From Aquipseudomonas alcaligenes NBRC 14159 (GTDB taxonomy: Bacteria > Pseudomonadota > Gammaproteobacteria > Pseudomonadales > Pseudomonadaceae), in the NCBI RefSeq assembly GCF_000467105.1, contig NZ_BATI01000040.1:1-49881 (forward strand): a stretch of DNA of 49,881 bases, read 5' to 3'. Of the stretch, positions 34,007-42,560 are shown piece by piece; the stretch's first letter is position 1, and each line of letters begins with the position of its first letter. The position numbers and the translations under genes were made by a program. The notes under the pieces were generated by a model. It saw nothing but the letters and a program-made list of their open reading frames with translations, was not told where the DNA came from and made no database searches.

Positions 34007-35596
34007 ATGAGTGCAGGCAACCATGAAGACAGCAGCCGTCGTCGCTGGTGGCAGAAGCCGGGCGTGCTGCCACTGGCCCGGGTCTTCGTGGTGCTGGTCT
34101 GCCTGTCGCTGCTTGCCACCGACGGCTGGCTGATGTGGAAAGCGCGCCAGGTCCAGCTGCGCGATGCCGAGATCGAGACGTCCAACCTGGCGGCGGCACT
34201 GGCCCGCCAGGCCAGTGACTCGTTGAAGAAGGCCGACACCGTCCTGCTCGATCTGGTCGAGCGTCTGCAGACCGATGGTCGCCAGCCCGCGCAGTTGCAA
34301 CGCCTGGCGCAGCTGATGCGCATGCATGTCCACGAGCAGGGCGAGCTGCATGGACTGTTCGCCTATGACCGCGACGGTCGCTGGCTGGTCAACTCCTTCG
34401 GCGAGGTGCCGCCAGGGGCCAACAACGCCGACCGCGAATACTTCATCTACCACCGCGATCACCCCGATGACCACGGCCCCCGCGTCGGCCGGCCGATCCG
34501 CAGCCGCATGACCGGCGATTGGATCATCCCGCTGTCGCGGCGCCTGGAAGACGGCGCGGGCAACTTCGCCGGCGTGGCCCTGGCGACGCTGTCCATCGAC
34601 TACTTCCGCCAGTTCTACGCCACCTTCGACATTCGCCAGCAGGGCACCATCAACCTGGTGCTGAATGATGGCACCCTGATCCTGCACAGCCCGTTTCGTG
34701 AGCCGATGATCGGCATGAGCGTGACCCACAGCCAGATCTTCAGCCGGCTGCTGCCGCAAAGCCCGAGCGGCACCGCGATGCTGCCCTCGATCAATGATGG
34801 CGTGGTACGGATCTACAGCTACCGGCAGGTCCAGGGTTACCCGCTGGTGATCATCGCTGCGCTGGCCAAGGACGACATCCTCGCCGACTGGCGCGATGAT
34901 ACCCTGCGTCAGGTGCTGATCGTCGCCCTGCTGATGGCCCTGCTGGGGCTGTTCGGCTTTCATCTGCTGCGCCTGATCAAGCAGGCCCAGCACACCGAGG
35001 TGGAGCTGATCGCCACCCGCGACGCCCTGCGTGCCTTCAATCAGCGTCTGGAGCAACAGGCGCTGGAAGACGAGCTGACGCGCCTGGCCAACCGCCGCCG
35101 TTTCATTCGGGCGCTGAGCGACGAGTTCGCCCGCGCCAATCGCTCGCAGCGACCCCTGGCGCTGGTGCTCTTCGATGTCGACTACTTCAAGCAGTACAAC
35201 GATATCTACGGCCATTCGGCCGGCGACGAATGCCTGCGCCTGGTCGCCGAGGTGATTCGCGACGCGCAGAAGCGCCCAGCCGACCTGGCAGTGCGCTATG
35301 GCGGCGAGGAGTTCTGCCTGCTGTTGCCCGAGACCGACCGCGAGGGTGCCCTGCAGGTCGCCGAGCAGGTGCGCATGGCTTTGGAAGAGCGCGCCGTGGC
35401 TCACGCCGGCTCGCCCTGGCGGCGCCTGAGCCTGAGTGCCGGGGTCAATGTCTACTGGCCGGCGGAAGGCGTGGTGCTGGAAAAGGGACCGGAAGCGCTG
35501 ATCCAGGGCGCCGACAAGGCGCTGTACGCGGCCAAGGCTGCCGGCCGCGATCGGGTGATGCTGTATGACGAGCGCATCGCGCAGCTGATCGGCTAG
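34007..35596 (+). CDS. Membrane-bound diguanylate cyclase with dCache sensor
   Basis: A 529-residue inner-membrane sensor enzyme. TM1 is near residues 25-45, a periplasmic dCache/PDC domain follows (about 50-300), TM2 is near 305-325, then a coiled linker and GGDEF domain (DELTRLANRRRF to the end). The active site is GGEEF. RPAD, five residues before it, matches the RxxD inhibitory site, so it should make c-di-GMP with product feedback. The signal sensed is unknown, and the amino-acid motif of the chemoreceptor at 1609-3486 is not apparent. I chose the ATG at 34007 (MSAGNHEDSS). Its stop overlaps the convergent racemase stop in CTAG. Confidence 0.92.
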   Translation: MSAGNHEDSSRRRWWQKPGVLPLARVFVVLVCLSLLATDGWLMWKARQVQLRDAEIETSNLAAALARQASDSLKKADTVLLDLVERLQTDGRQPAQLQRLAQLMRMHVHEQGELHGLFAYDRDGRWLVNSFGEVPPGANNADREYFIYHRDHPDDHGPRVGRPIRSRMTGDWIIPLSRRLEDGAGNFAGVALATLSIDYFRQFYATFDIRQQGTINLVLNDGTLILHSPFREPMIGMSVTHSQIFSRLLPQSPSGTAMLPSINDGVVRIYSYRQVQGYPLVIIAALAKDDILADWRDDTLRQVLIVALLMALLGLFGFHLLRLIKQAQHTEVELIATRDALRAFNQRLEQQALEDELTRLANRRRFIRALSDEFARANRSQRPLALVLFDVDYFKQYNDIYGHSAGDECLRLVAEVIRDAQKRPADLAVRYGGEEFCLLLPETDREGALQVAEQVRMALEERAVAHAGSPWRRLSLSAGVNVYWPAEGVVLEKGPEALIQGADKALYAAKAAGRDRVMLYDERIAQLIG

Positions 35597-36285
35597 CTCA
35601 ACGCCCGCTCGGCGGCCGCCTGCGCATGCAGCACGCAGGTGTCGAATAGCGGCACCTCGGCATCGTCGGCCCGTACCAGCAGGCCGATCTCGGTGCAGCC
35701 CAGAATCACCGCCTGGGCGCCACGCGCCACCAGGCGCGAGATGACCTGGCGGTATGCCTGCCGCGAGGCCTCGCTGACGACGCCCCGGCACAGCTCCTCG
35801 TAGATCACCCGATGCACCTCGGCGCGGTCCGGTTCGTCCGGTACCAGCACCTGAATGCCGTGACGATCCTCCAGGCGCTGGCGGTAGAAGGGCTGCTCCA
35901 TGGTGAAACGGGTGCCGAGCAGGCCGACCCGCTGCAGGCCGGCCGCCTGGATGGCGGCAGCGGTCGGGTCGGCGATATGCAACAGCGGCAGAGCGCTGGC
36001 TGCCTCGATGGCATCCGCCACCTTGTGCATGGTGTTGGTGCACAGCAGCAGGAAGTCCGCGCCCGCACTTTCCAGGCGCCTGGCCGCATCGGCCAGCAGC
36101 GTGCCGGCGGCGGCCCAGTCGCCCTGGCGCTGCAGCGCTTCGATCTCATGGAAGTCCAGGCTGTAGAGCACCAGTCGTGCCGAATGCAGGCCGCCCAGGC
36201 GCTCGCGCACCGCTTCGTTGATATGGCGGTAGTAGGGCAGGGTGGACTCCCAGCTCATGCCACCGAGCAGGCCTATGGTCTTCAT
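35593..36285 (-). CDS. Aspartate/glutamate racemase-family protein
   Basis: A 230-residue cofactor-independent racemase. Both catalytic Cys residues are present: C82 (CTNT) and C197 (GCTE). GLLGGMSWEST opens the protein as in YgeA-type broad-spectrum amino-acid racemases. It interconverts L- and D-amino acids by a two-base mechanism in the cytoplasm. The exact substrate (Asp, Glu, or basic residues as reported for some YgeA proteins) cannot be read from the sequence. It overlaps the cyclase gene by 4 nt tail to tail and is divergent from the pseudouridine synthase gene. Confidence 0.9.
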   Translation of the reverse strand: MKTIGLLGGMSWESTLPYYRHINEAVRERLGGLHSARLVLYSLDFHEIEALQRQGDWAAAGTLLADAARRLESAGADFLLLCTNTMHKVADAIEAASALPLLHIADPTAAAIQAAGLQRVGLLGTRFTMEQPFYRQRLEDRHGIQVLVPDEPDRAEVHRVIYEELCRGVVSEASRQAYRQVISRLVARGAQAVILGCTEIGLLVRADDAEVPLFDTCVLHAQAAAERALS

Positions 36286-36438
36286 CGCGAACTCCTGGGT
36301 ATCGGTCGCCGATCATGCGCCGCCGGCACCGTGACCCGACAGTGACAGCCAGGCGTGGATCGACCCCAACAGATGACCGGGGCGGCGTTTTTCCGCTGAC
36401 TGCGGAATAATGCGCAGCCCCGTCGTCGAGCCCCTGTC

Positions 36439-37323
36439 ATGTCGTTGCGCCCCCTGCACGTCCGCCCCAGTTTCCTGCACCTGCCGCCCGGTGACTGGGC
36501 AACCGTGCTCGACTGCCTGTGCGCGCGCTTCCCGCAGATCTCCCGGGAAACCTGGCTGCAGCGCATGGCCCGTGGCCTGGTGCTGGACGACCGCGACCAG
36601 CCGCTGGGCCCGCATGCCCCTTACCGCGAGGCGCTGCGCGTGCAGTACTTCCGCGAGATCGAGAACGAGCGGCAGATTCCGTTCCAGGCGCAGATCCTTC
36701 ATCAGGACGCGCACCTGCTGGTGGCCGACAAACCGCACTTCCTGCCGGTGATGCCGGCCGGCGACTACGCCGAGGAAACCCTGCTCACCCGCCTGGTGCG
36801 CGAGACCGGCAACCCGCACCTGGCACCGCTGCACCGCATCGACCGGCACACCGCCGGGCTGGTGCTGTTCTCCACCGCACCGGCCAGCCGCGGCGCCTAC
36901 CAGGCACTGTTCCGCGAACGGCGCATCGACAAGCGCTACCAGGCCATCGCCCCGGCACTGCCGCAATACGACTTCCCGCTGCGTCGGCACAGCCGCCTGG
37001 AGAAGGGCGAGCCGTTCTTCCGCATGCGTGAGGTGGCGGGCGAGCCGAACAGCGAGACCCTGCTGGAAGTGCTGGAGCGCCACGGCGAACAGTGGCGCTA
37101 CCGCCTGTTCCCGGTGACCGGCAAGCAGCACCAGCTGCGCGTGCACATGGCCGCCCTCGGCGCGCCGATCGCCAATGACACCTTCTACCCCGAGCTGGTC
37201 GACGAGAAGGGCGTGGACGACTTCACCCGGCCGCTCAAGCTGCTGGCCCACAGCCTGGCCTTCGCCGACCCGCTGAGCGGCGAGCCGCGCAGCTTCGAGA
37301 GCCGTATCGAGCTCGACTGGTAG
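36439..37323 (+). CDS. RluA-family RNA pseudouridine synthase
   Basis: A 294-residue pseudouridine synthase. The catalytic Asp is D135 in HRIDRHTAGL; the substrate-binding GKQHQLRVH segment lies near residue 230. The N-terminal 80 residues could be an S4-like RNA-binding part (ETWLQRMARGLVLDDRD). The family modifies uridines in 23S rRNA or tRNA. Which site this protein modifies is not clear, so I give no symbol. No strong Shine-Dalgarno precedes the ATG. It is convergent with the AraC-type gene 4 nt further on. Confidence 0.9.
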   Translation: MSLRPLHVRPSFLHLPPGDWATVLDCLCARFPQISRETWLQRMARGLVLDDRDQPLGPHAPYREALRVQYFREIENERQIPFQAQILHQDAHLLVADKPHFLPVMPAGDYAEETLLTRLVRETGNPHLAPLHRIDRHTAGLVLFSTAPASRGAYQALFRERRIDKRYQAIAPALPQYDFPLRRHSRLEKGEPFFRMREVAGEPNSETLLEVLERHGEQWRYRLFPVTGKQHQLRVHMAALGAPIANDTFYPELVDEKGVDDFTRPLKLLAHSLAFADPLSGEPRSFESRIELDW

Positions 37324-37327
37324 CGCT

Positions 37328-38233
37328 TCAGATCGCGCTGCGCAGCCGCGCCAGGTCGCGCACCGGTGGCTCGCCGAACAGGCGGCTGTATTCGCGGCTG
37401 AACTGCGACGGGCTTTCGTAGCCCACCCGGTAGCCGGCGCTCGATACATCCAGGTTCTCGCACAGCATCAGGCGTCGCGCCTCCTGCAGGCGCAGCTGCT
37501 TCTGGTACTGCAGCGGGCTCATGGCGGTCACCGCCTTGAAGCGGTGGTGCAGGGTGGAGGTGCTCAGGTTGGCCACGCGCGCCAGTTCGTCGATGCGCAG
37601 CGGCGCGTCGTAGTGCCGGTTCAGCCACTCGATGGCACGGTTGACCCGGTGCGCCTGGCTGTCCGCCGTGGCGATGTCGCGCAGCAGCTGGCCCTGCGGG
37701 CTGCACAGCAGGCGGTAAAGGATCTCGCGGCGCACCAGCGGGGCGAGCATGGCGATGTCGCGCGGCGCTTCCAGCAGGCGTAGCAGGCGCAGCACCGCGT
37801 CGAGCAGCGGCGCGTCCAGCTGGTCGACATGCAGGCCACGGCCGTTGCCGCGGCTGGGCACGCCGATGGGACCGGCGCTGGCGATCAGCTCACCCAGCTC
37901 GGCCGGGTCGATGTCCAAGCGCAGGCTCAGGTAGGGTTCGTCGGCCGTGGCCAGGGTCACTTCGCCGGTGACCGGCAAGGTCACCGAGGCCACCAGGTAG
38001 TGCAGCGGGTCGTAGCAGTAGCTCTCGCTCTCCAGGCGCACCACCTTCTGGCCCTGGGCCATGATGCACAGGGCCGGGCGGTACAGGGTGTGGATGATCG
38101 GCGAGGGCGCGCTGGCGCGATACAGCACCAGGCTGGCGATGTCGGTCTCGTGAGTGCCGTCCGCTGCGGCGAAACGGGCGATCAGCTCGGCCAGCTGCAG
38201 GCGCTGGCTGTCCACGGCGTTGGCGTCTGGCAT
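37328..38233 (-). CDS. AraC-family transcriptional regulator (AraC_N type)
   Basis: A 301-residue regulator with the N-terminal cupin-like AraC_N domain (about 20-180) and two C-terminal helix-turn-helix motifs (RIDELARVANLSTSTLHHRF and SSAGYRVGYESPSQFSREYS). I chose the ATG at 38233, with GGAGGAAC upstream. A tandem half-site motif lies about 70 bp upstream (38305-38339), and its near copy lies at 39161-39195, upstream of the next two genes. This suggests it controls itself and them. The inducer is not predictable. Confidence 0.92.
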   Translation of the reverse strand: MPDANAVDSQRLQLAELIARFAAADGTHETDIASLVLYRASAPSPIIHTLYRPALCIMAQGQKVVRLESESYCYDPLHYLVASVTLPVTGEVTLATADEPYLSLRLDIDPAELGELIASAGPIGVPSRGNGRGLHVDQLDAPLLDAVLRLLRLLEAPRDIAMLAPLVRREILYRLLCSPQGQLLRDIATADSQAHRVNRAIEWLNRHYDAPLRIDELARVANLSTSTLHHRFKAVTAMSPLQYQKQLRLQEARRLMLCENLDVSSAGYRVGYESPSQFSREYSRLFGEPPVRDLARLRSAI

Positions 38234-38304
38234 GGGGCGTTCCTCCGGGGTGGCTCGCAGCTTACCCGGCACGCGGCGGGAAAGTCGGCCGTCCGGGTTA
38301 TCTC

Positions 38305-38339
38305 GGCAGGATTAGGCAAGTCTCGGGCAGTATCGTGCA
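38305..38339 (-). promoter_or_regulatory. Probable AraC operator, copy A
   Basis: GGCAGGATTAGGCA (38305-38318) is followed by GGCAGTATCGTGCA (38326-38339): 10 of 14 identical, exactly 21 bp apart. Two same-direction half-sites two helical turns apart is the usual AraC layout. It lies upstream of the araC-type gene. A near copy is at 39161. Confidence 0.6.
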
Positions 38340-38353
38340 GGTTGTTCGCCTGC

Positions 38354-39094
38354 TCAGTGGGCGTAGTGGTCGTACAGCTGCCGGTAGCGGCCGTCGCGGT
38401 TCAGCTGGGCCAGGGCCGCGCGCCAGCGCGCCACCTCGCTGGCCGGCGTATCCAGGGACAGGGCGATGTAGCCATGGTCGTGGCCCAGTGACACCGCGCT
38501 GGGCGTCACCTCGGCCAGCTCCACGTCGGCCTCCGCCAGCTTGCTCGGCAGGTCGCTGTCGGCCGACGCGACCAGCAGCACGCGGCCGGCGGCAAGCATG
38601 CGAAAACAGCCGGCATAGGAGTTGGCGCGCTGCAGCTGGGTGAAGCCGTGTTCGGCCAGCAGGCTGTCATGGGAGCTGCCGTTGAGTACGCAGACCGGCA
38701 GGTCGGTAGCGTCGGCCAGGCTTCGGATGCCGGTGGGGCGCACGCTCAGTTCGTACAGGTAGTCGGTCTCGTGCAGGGTCGGGCCGACCCAGTGCACCAG
38801 ATGCTCACGCTCTTCGGTGCGGCTGAGATTGAACAGCACCACATGGTTGCGTGACTGCACCAGCTTGAGGCCGCGCGCCAGTGGCACCTCGACAATGCTC
38901 TGCGGTTGTCCCAGCTCGCCGAGCAGGGCACGTACCAGTTCGACATAGAAAGCCCGCTTGCCGCCGTGTGGCTGGCCGCGCAGGCTGCCGTCAACAGTGC
39001 TGGCCTGGGCGCCGAGGCTGTGGGTATAGACCTGCCAGTCCGCGGCGGAGGCCGGCAGCGTGGCGAGCAGCAGGGCGAGCAGCAAGGGTCTCAA
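38354..39094 (-). CDS. Periplasmic solute-binding-like protein
   Basis: A roughly 246-residue secreted protein of the transporter substrate-binding (SBP_bac_3-like) fold. After a signal peptide (RPLLLALLLATLPASA), the segment PHGGKRAFYVELVRALLGEL and the two-lobe order match this family. No permease or ATPase is nearby, so it may act as an orphan binding or sensing protein. I chose a TTG start at 39094, since it gives a clean signal peptide. An in-frame ATG at 39175 would add 27 non-signal-like residues and place the start inside the AraC operator. The start is uncertain. Confidence 0.75.
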   Translation of the reverse strand: MRPLLLALLLATLPASAADWQVYTHSLGAQASTVDGSLRGQPHGGKRAFYVELVRALLGELGQPQSIVEVPLARGLKLVQSRNHVVLFNLSRTEEREHLVHWVGPTLHETDYLYELSVRPTGIRSLADATDLPVCVLNGSSHDSLLAEHGFTQLQRANSYAGCFRMLAAGRVLLVASADSDLPSKLAEADVELAEVTPSAVSLGHDHGYIALSLDTPASEVARWRAALAQLNRDGRYRQLYDHYAH

Positions 39095-39160
39095 GGGCGG
39101 TCTCGGCGGGTGGCAGATGCTGGCAGAGTGCAATGTCCGGGCCGTCTGCGCAACTTTCTC

Positions 39161-39195
39161 GGCAGAATCAGGCAAATGCCGGACAGTATCCGGCT
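39161..39195 (+). promoter_or_regulatory. Probable AraC operator, copy B
   Basis: GGCAGAATCAGGCA (39161-39174), then GACAGTATCCGGCT (39182-39195), again 21 bp apart and in the same orientation as copy A. The two copies match over about 37 bp, including TCTCGGCAG before the first half-site. It lies between the binding-protein gene (minus) and the gene at 39255 (plus), so it could serve either. Confidence 0.6.
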
Positions 39196-39254
39196 AACCC
39201 CTACGCTCCGCTCGGCCGCAGTCTCTGTGACCTGAGTGACAAGGGAGCGATGCC

Positions 39255-39557
39255 ATGAAGCGAACGATAGTCAGCCTGGCCTGCTGCCAGGCGGCAGCGG
39301 GACAGGAGGCGATGCTGGAGCGGCGTCTCGGCGCGTTGCTGCAATGCGTGCGCGCCGACGCCGCCTGCCTGGGCTGTGAGCTGGAACGCCAGGGCCAGGA
39401 GTGGCAGCTGCGTGGCCACTGGGTGTCGCTGCAGGCGCTGGAGGCGCACCTGCAGCTGCCGCATATGCAGGTGCTTGGCCAACTGGTGAGTGACGGGCTG
39501 GTGCGGCGTCTGCAGATGAGCCTGACGCCTGTGATCAGCCGCAGCTCAGGCGGATGA
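39255..39557 (+). CDS. Small ABM-like (dimeric alpha-beta barrel) protein
   Basis: A 100-residue protein that resembles the antibiotic-biosynthesis-monooxygenase fold: a strand, then a helix (AGQEAMLERRLGALLQCVRAD), then GCELERQGQEWQLRGHWVSL, and a helix holding HLQLPHMQVLGQLVSDGLV. Such proteins are small oxidases or detoxifying enzymes, and many have no known substrate. It has four Cys residues, unusual for its size. AAGGGAG precedes the ATG. It lies 60 bp after AraC operator copy B. Its end overlaps the convergent lipoprotein gene by 23 nt. Confidence 0.7.
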   Translation: MKRTIVSLACCQAAAGQEAMLERRLGALLQCVRADAACLGCELERQGQEWQLRGHWVSLQALEAHLQLPHMQVLGQLVSDGLVRRLQMSLTPVISRSSGG

Positions 39558-39840
39558 TGATGTCGTCATCGTCGATATCGATGTTCAAGCGTTGCGGGTT
39601 GTAGTCCATGGTCACCGGCTGGTTGGGGTGGGTGACCCGCAGTTGCGCGGCGCCGGACTCGATGCGCGCGCGCTCGGCCAGGTCGGTGGTGATGCGTTCT
39701 TCCAGCAGGTGCTGCACCGGCTCGGCGTTGCAGCGGCCGTCGCCCTTGGGCGCTTTGGCGCTGTCCTGCTGCGGGCTAGAGGCGCAGCCGGCGAGCAGGG
39801 CGCCGGCGAGCAGGGCGGAAAGGGGCAGGATTCGGTTCAT
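39535..39840 (-). CDS. Lipoprotein of the peptidase-inhibitor I78 family
   Basis: A 101-residue predicted lipoprotein with lipobox LLAGC at the end of its signal peptide. The mature part has the I78 pattern: a Cys (GRCNAEP), a helix (VQHLLEERITTDLAERAR), VTMDYNPQRLNIDIDDDD, and a closing CG that can pair with the first Cys. Known members inhibit serine proteases such as elastase; Ser-protease inhibition in the periplasm is inferred here. It overlaps the end of the ABM-like gene on the opposite strand. Confidence 0.85.
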   Translation of the reverse strand: MNRILPLSALLAGALLAGCASSPQQDSAKAPKGDGRCNAEPVQHLLEERITTDLAERARIESGAAQLRVTHPNQPVTMDYNPQRLNIDIDDDDIIIRLSCG

Positions 39841-39908
39841 GGTGGGCGTCCTTGTCTGAAACAGGGCTTCACCGTGCCACCGTCTGCCCCGTCAGGCAAC
39901 CGTGGCGA

Positions 39909-40508
39909 TCAGAGCACGCGGTAGACCTGGCCGGTCTGCCGGCCCTCGGCGCTCTTGGCGTAGGCCAGTGCCACCGTGGCCGCCGGCACTGCCTTGAAGC
40001 CGCGGAAGTAGGGGCCGTAGGCCGGCAGCGATTCTTCCAGGATGGTCGGGCTCACGCCGTTGATGCGCAGGCCGCGCGGCAGCTCGATGGCGGCGGCGCG
40101 GACGAAGCCGTCCAGCGCGGCGTTCACCGTGCTGACCGCCGCGCCGTAGCGGATCGGGTCTTCGCTGAGCACGCCGGAGGTGAGGGTGAAGGAGGCGCCG
40201 TCGTTGGCAAACTCGCGGCCGATCAGCACCAGATTGACCTGGCCCATCAGCTTGTCGTTTAGGCCCACGGCGAACTCCTTGGCGCTGAGCTCCTCCAGCG
40301 CGCCGAAGTGGGCGTTGCCGGCGGCGCTGATCAGCGCGTCGAACGGGCCGGTCTGCTCGAACAGGCGGCGGATCGACGCCGGGTCGGCGATGTTCACCTG
40401 CAGCTCGCCGCTGTTGCGGCCGACGCGGACGATGTCGTGGCGCTCGCGCAGTTCGCGGTCGATGGCCTGGCCGATGGTGCCGCTGGCACCGACGAGGATG
40501 ATTTTCAT
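39909..40508 (-). CDS. Short-chain dehydrogenase/reductase-like protein
   Basis: A 199-residue Rossmann protein. The nucleotide loop is GASGTIG (8-14) and SAAGNA stands for NNAG. The catalytic motif YxxxK reads YGAAVS, so the Lys is missing; related short SDRs show the same change. Activity may therefore be altered, or proton relay may use another residue. It is divergent from a LysR regulator, with a palindromic site between them, so it is probably the target of that regulator. Confidence 0.85.
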   Translation of the reverse strand: MKIILVGASGTIGQAIDRELRERHDIVRVGRNSGELQVNIADPASIRRLFEQTGPFDALISAAGNAHFGALEELSAKEFAVGLNDKLMGQVNLVLIGREFANDGASFTLTSGVLSEDPIRYGAAVSTVNAALDGFVRAAAIELPRGLRINGVSPTILEESLPAYGPYFRGFKAVPAATVALAYAKSAEGRQTGQVYRVL

Positions 40509-40559
40509 GCTGTGGCTCCTGAGTGAGGGGTTGGTGGAGCCAGCTTAGGGTTGATTGGG

Positions 40560-40578
40560 TTGCCAATAATCCAGGCAA
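40560..40578. promoter_or_regulatory. Candidate LysR operator
   Basis: TTGCC (40560-40564) and GGCAA (40574-40578) form an inverted repeat with a 9-nt spacer, in the 114-nt gap between the SDR gene and the divergent LysR gene. This is the usual place and type of a LysR recognition site. Confidence 0.45.
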
Positions 40579-40622
40579 TGTGAAACCTTTGGTTCTCATA
40601 TGGAAACAATGAGTGCCGTGCC

Positions 40623-41537
40623 ATGAGCGAGCTGGAAGACCTGGTCGCCTTCGCCCTGCTGGTCGAGGCCGGCAGTTTCACCGCCGCCGCCGAGCGCCTG
40701 GGCTGCAGCAAGGGCCAGTTGTCCAAGCGCATCAGCGGCCTGGAGCGCAGCCTCGGCAGCCAGCTGCTGCACCGCACCACGCGGCGCCTGCACCTGACCG
40801 CCGCCGGCGCCGCCCTGCTGCCCGAGGCCCAGGCGCTGCAGGCCCAGGCCCAGCGCGCGCGACAGACGGTGCGCAGCCTGCAGGACGAGGTGGCCGGCAC
40901 GGTGCGCCTGACTGTGCCGGTGTCGCTCGGCGAGACCTTCTTCGATGCCCTGCTGCTGGATTTCGCCAGCCGCTACCCGCAGGTACAGGTCGAGCTGGAC
41001 CTGGCCAACGCCTACCGCGACCTGCTGGCCGACGGCTTCGACCTGGCCATCCGCTCCGGCGTGGAGCAGGACGAGCGCCTGGTGGCGCGGCCGCTGTTCG
41101 CCCTGCAGGAAATCACCTGCGCCGCGCCGGCCTACCTGGCGCGCCACCCGGCGCCGCAGACGCCGGCCGAGCTGAGCCGCCACCAGTGCCTGCTGAATAC
41201 CCACTACAGCGGCTTCGAGCAGTGGCTGTACCACCGCCAGCACCGCCTGGAGCGGGTGCCGGTGTCCGGGCAGCTGGCCAGCAACCACTACAGCCTGCTG
41301 AAGAAGGCGGCGCTGAGCGGCGCCGGCATCGCCCGCCTGCCGTCCTACATGGTCCAGGACGAGCTGGCCGATGGCCGCCTGCAATGGCTGCTGCGCGACT
41401 ACCAGACGCGCAGCACCCCGGTGTTCCTTGTGCACCCCTGGCAGGGTGCCCTGCCGCGCCGCACCCAGGCGCTGGCGGACTACCTGCTTGGCTGGTTCGA
41501 GCGCAGCCGCCTGGCGCTGGACGGCCTCAGCGTCTGA
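40623..41537 (+). CDS. LysR-family regulator divergent from the SDR gene
   Basis: A 304-residue LysR regulator. The N-terminal winged helix (DLVAFALLVEAGSFTAAAERLGCSKGQLSKRISGLERSLGSQLLHRTTR) resembles the CrgA-like group, and an effector-binding domain follows from about residue 90. It probably controls the divergent SDR gene and itself through the palindrome at 40560-40578. The ligand is unknown. Its last codons overlap those of the convergent LysR gene by 11 nt. Confidence 0.92.
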   Translation: MSELEDLVAFALLVEAGSFTAAAERLGCSKGQLSKRISGLERSLGSQLLHRTTRRLHLTAAGAALLPEAQALQAQAQRARQTVRSLQDEVAGTVRLTVPVSLGETFFDALLLDFASRYPQVQVELDLANAYRDLLADGFDLAIRSGVEQDERLVARPLFALQEITCAAPAYLARHPAPQTPAELSRHQCLLNTHYSGFEQWLYHRQHRLERVPVSGQLASNHYSLLKKAALSGAGIARLPSYMVQDELADGRLQWLLRDYQTRSTPVFLVHPWQGALPRRTQALADYLLGWFERSRLALDGLSV

Positions 41538-42450
41538 GTTCGCTCGCTACCTGCTGGATCTGCTGGCGCAGCCAGCGGCGCAGGCGGTCGGCGTCGGTGC
41601 GCTCGTGCCAGATCTGCATCACTTCCACCTGCGGCAACTCCAGGCCCGCCGGCACGGGGTGCAACACCAGCGAGGCGTCGCGTGCCACCGCTTCCTCGGC
41701 CACCGAGCGCAGGCAGGTCAGCAACAGTTCGCTGCCGCGCACCAGGCGGCTCGGCGCGATGAAGCTGGACAGCCCGGCCGCCACCCGGCGCGTTTGCCCC
41801 TGGGCCTGCAGGGCGCGGTCGACCAGGCCGTTGAGGTCGCCGGTGAGGGTGGTCAGCAGGTGTTCGCAGGCCAGGTAGGCCGGCAGGTCGAGCCCCCCGG
41901 CCAGGCGCGGATGGTCGCGCGCGGCCAGCACCACGAAGTCCTCGGAGAGCAGGCGCTGCTGGCGGAAGGTGTCCGGCAGGTTGGCGTAGAAGCCGGCGAT
42001 GGCCAGGTCGCAGGTGCCTTTCTCCAGCTCCTCGCGCGGCAACAGGCCACGGGTGTTGTGGGTGATCAGCAGCAGGTTGGGCGCCTGCTCGCGCAGGCGC
42101 GGCAGCAGGGCGGGCAGCAGGGTCTGCTCGATGTAGTCGGTGGTGTAGAGGTGGATGCGCTCGGCGCGCTGCAGGAAGTCGCGGCCCTCGCACTGGTCGT
42201 AGAAGGCCTCCAGCTCGGCCACCAGGCCCTGCACCAGCGGCGCCAGTTCATGGGCCCGCGGCGTTGGCGTGAGGCCGCGCGGGGCGCGCACGAACAGCGC
42301 ATCGCCCAGCTCGTGGCGCAGCTTGTTCAGCTTGTGGCTCAGCGCCGGCTGGCTCAGCGCCATGCGCGCGGCGGCCAACGAGGCGTTGCGCTCCTGGTAG
42401 AGCACGTGGAAGACCAGCAGCAGGTTGAGGTCCTTGTTGGCGATATTCAC
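41527..42450 (-). CDS. LysR-family regulator of the DJ-1/PfpI genes
   Basis: A 307-residue regulator of the NodD/LeuO-like LysR group (DLNLLLVFHVLYQERNASLAAARMALSQPALSHKLNKLR), then an effector domain. The start is a GTG at 42450 with a poor Shine-Dalgarno; no better in-frame start is nearby. The operator-like box at 42451-42467 directly abuts this start codon, which suggests autoregulation, and an almost identical box precedes the second DJ-1 gene. It is divergent from the first DJ-1/PfpI gene across 110 nt. Confidence 0.9.
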   Translation of the reverse strand: MNIANKDLNLLLVFHVLYQERNASLAAARMALSQPALSHKLNKLRHELGDALFVRAPRGLTPTPRAHELAPLVQGLVAELEAFYDQCEGRDFLQRAERIHLYTTDYIEQTLLPALLPRLREQAPNLLLITHNTRGLLPREELEKGTCDLAIAGFYANLPDTFRQQRLLSEDFVVLAARDHPRLAGGLDLPAYLACEHLLTTLTGDLNGLVDRALQAQGQTRRVAAGLSSFIAPSRLVRGSELLLTCLRSVAEEAVARDASLVLHPVPAGLELPQVEVMQIWHERTDADRLRRWLRQQIQQVASELRR

Positions 42451-42467
42451 TTTTTGGATACCAGAAA
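42451..42467. promoter_or_regulatory. Probable LysR operator, copy 1
   Basis: TTTTTGG-ATA-CCAGAAA is an inverted repeat with one mismatch. It recurs at 43502-43518 before the second DJ-1 gene. A further perfect inverted repeat, TTCGA-ATTA-TCGAA, lies at 42476-42489 and may be an additional half of the control site. Confidence 0.6.
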
Positions 42468-42560
42468 TAAAAGCTTTCGAATTATCGAATCATAACCGCC
42501 CGCCTAAGATTCGCCTCATCCGAACGGCCCCACGTTCGCCTCATTCAACGGAGACCGCCC

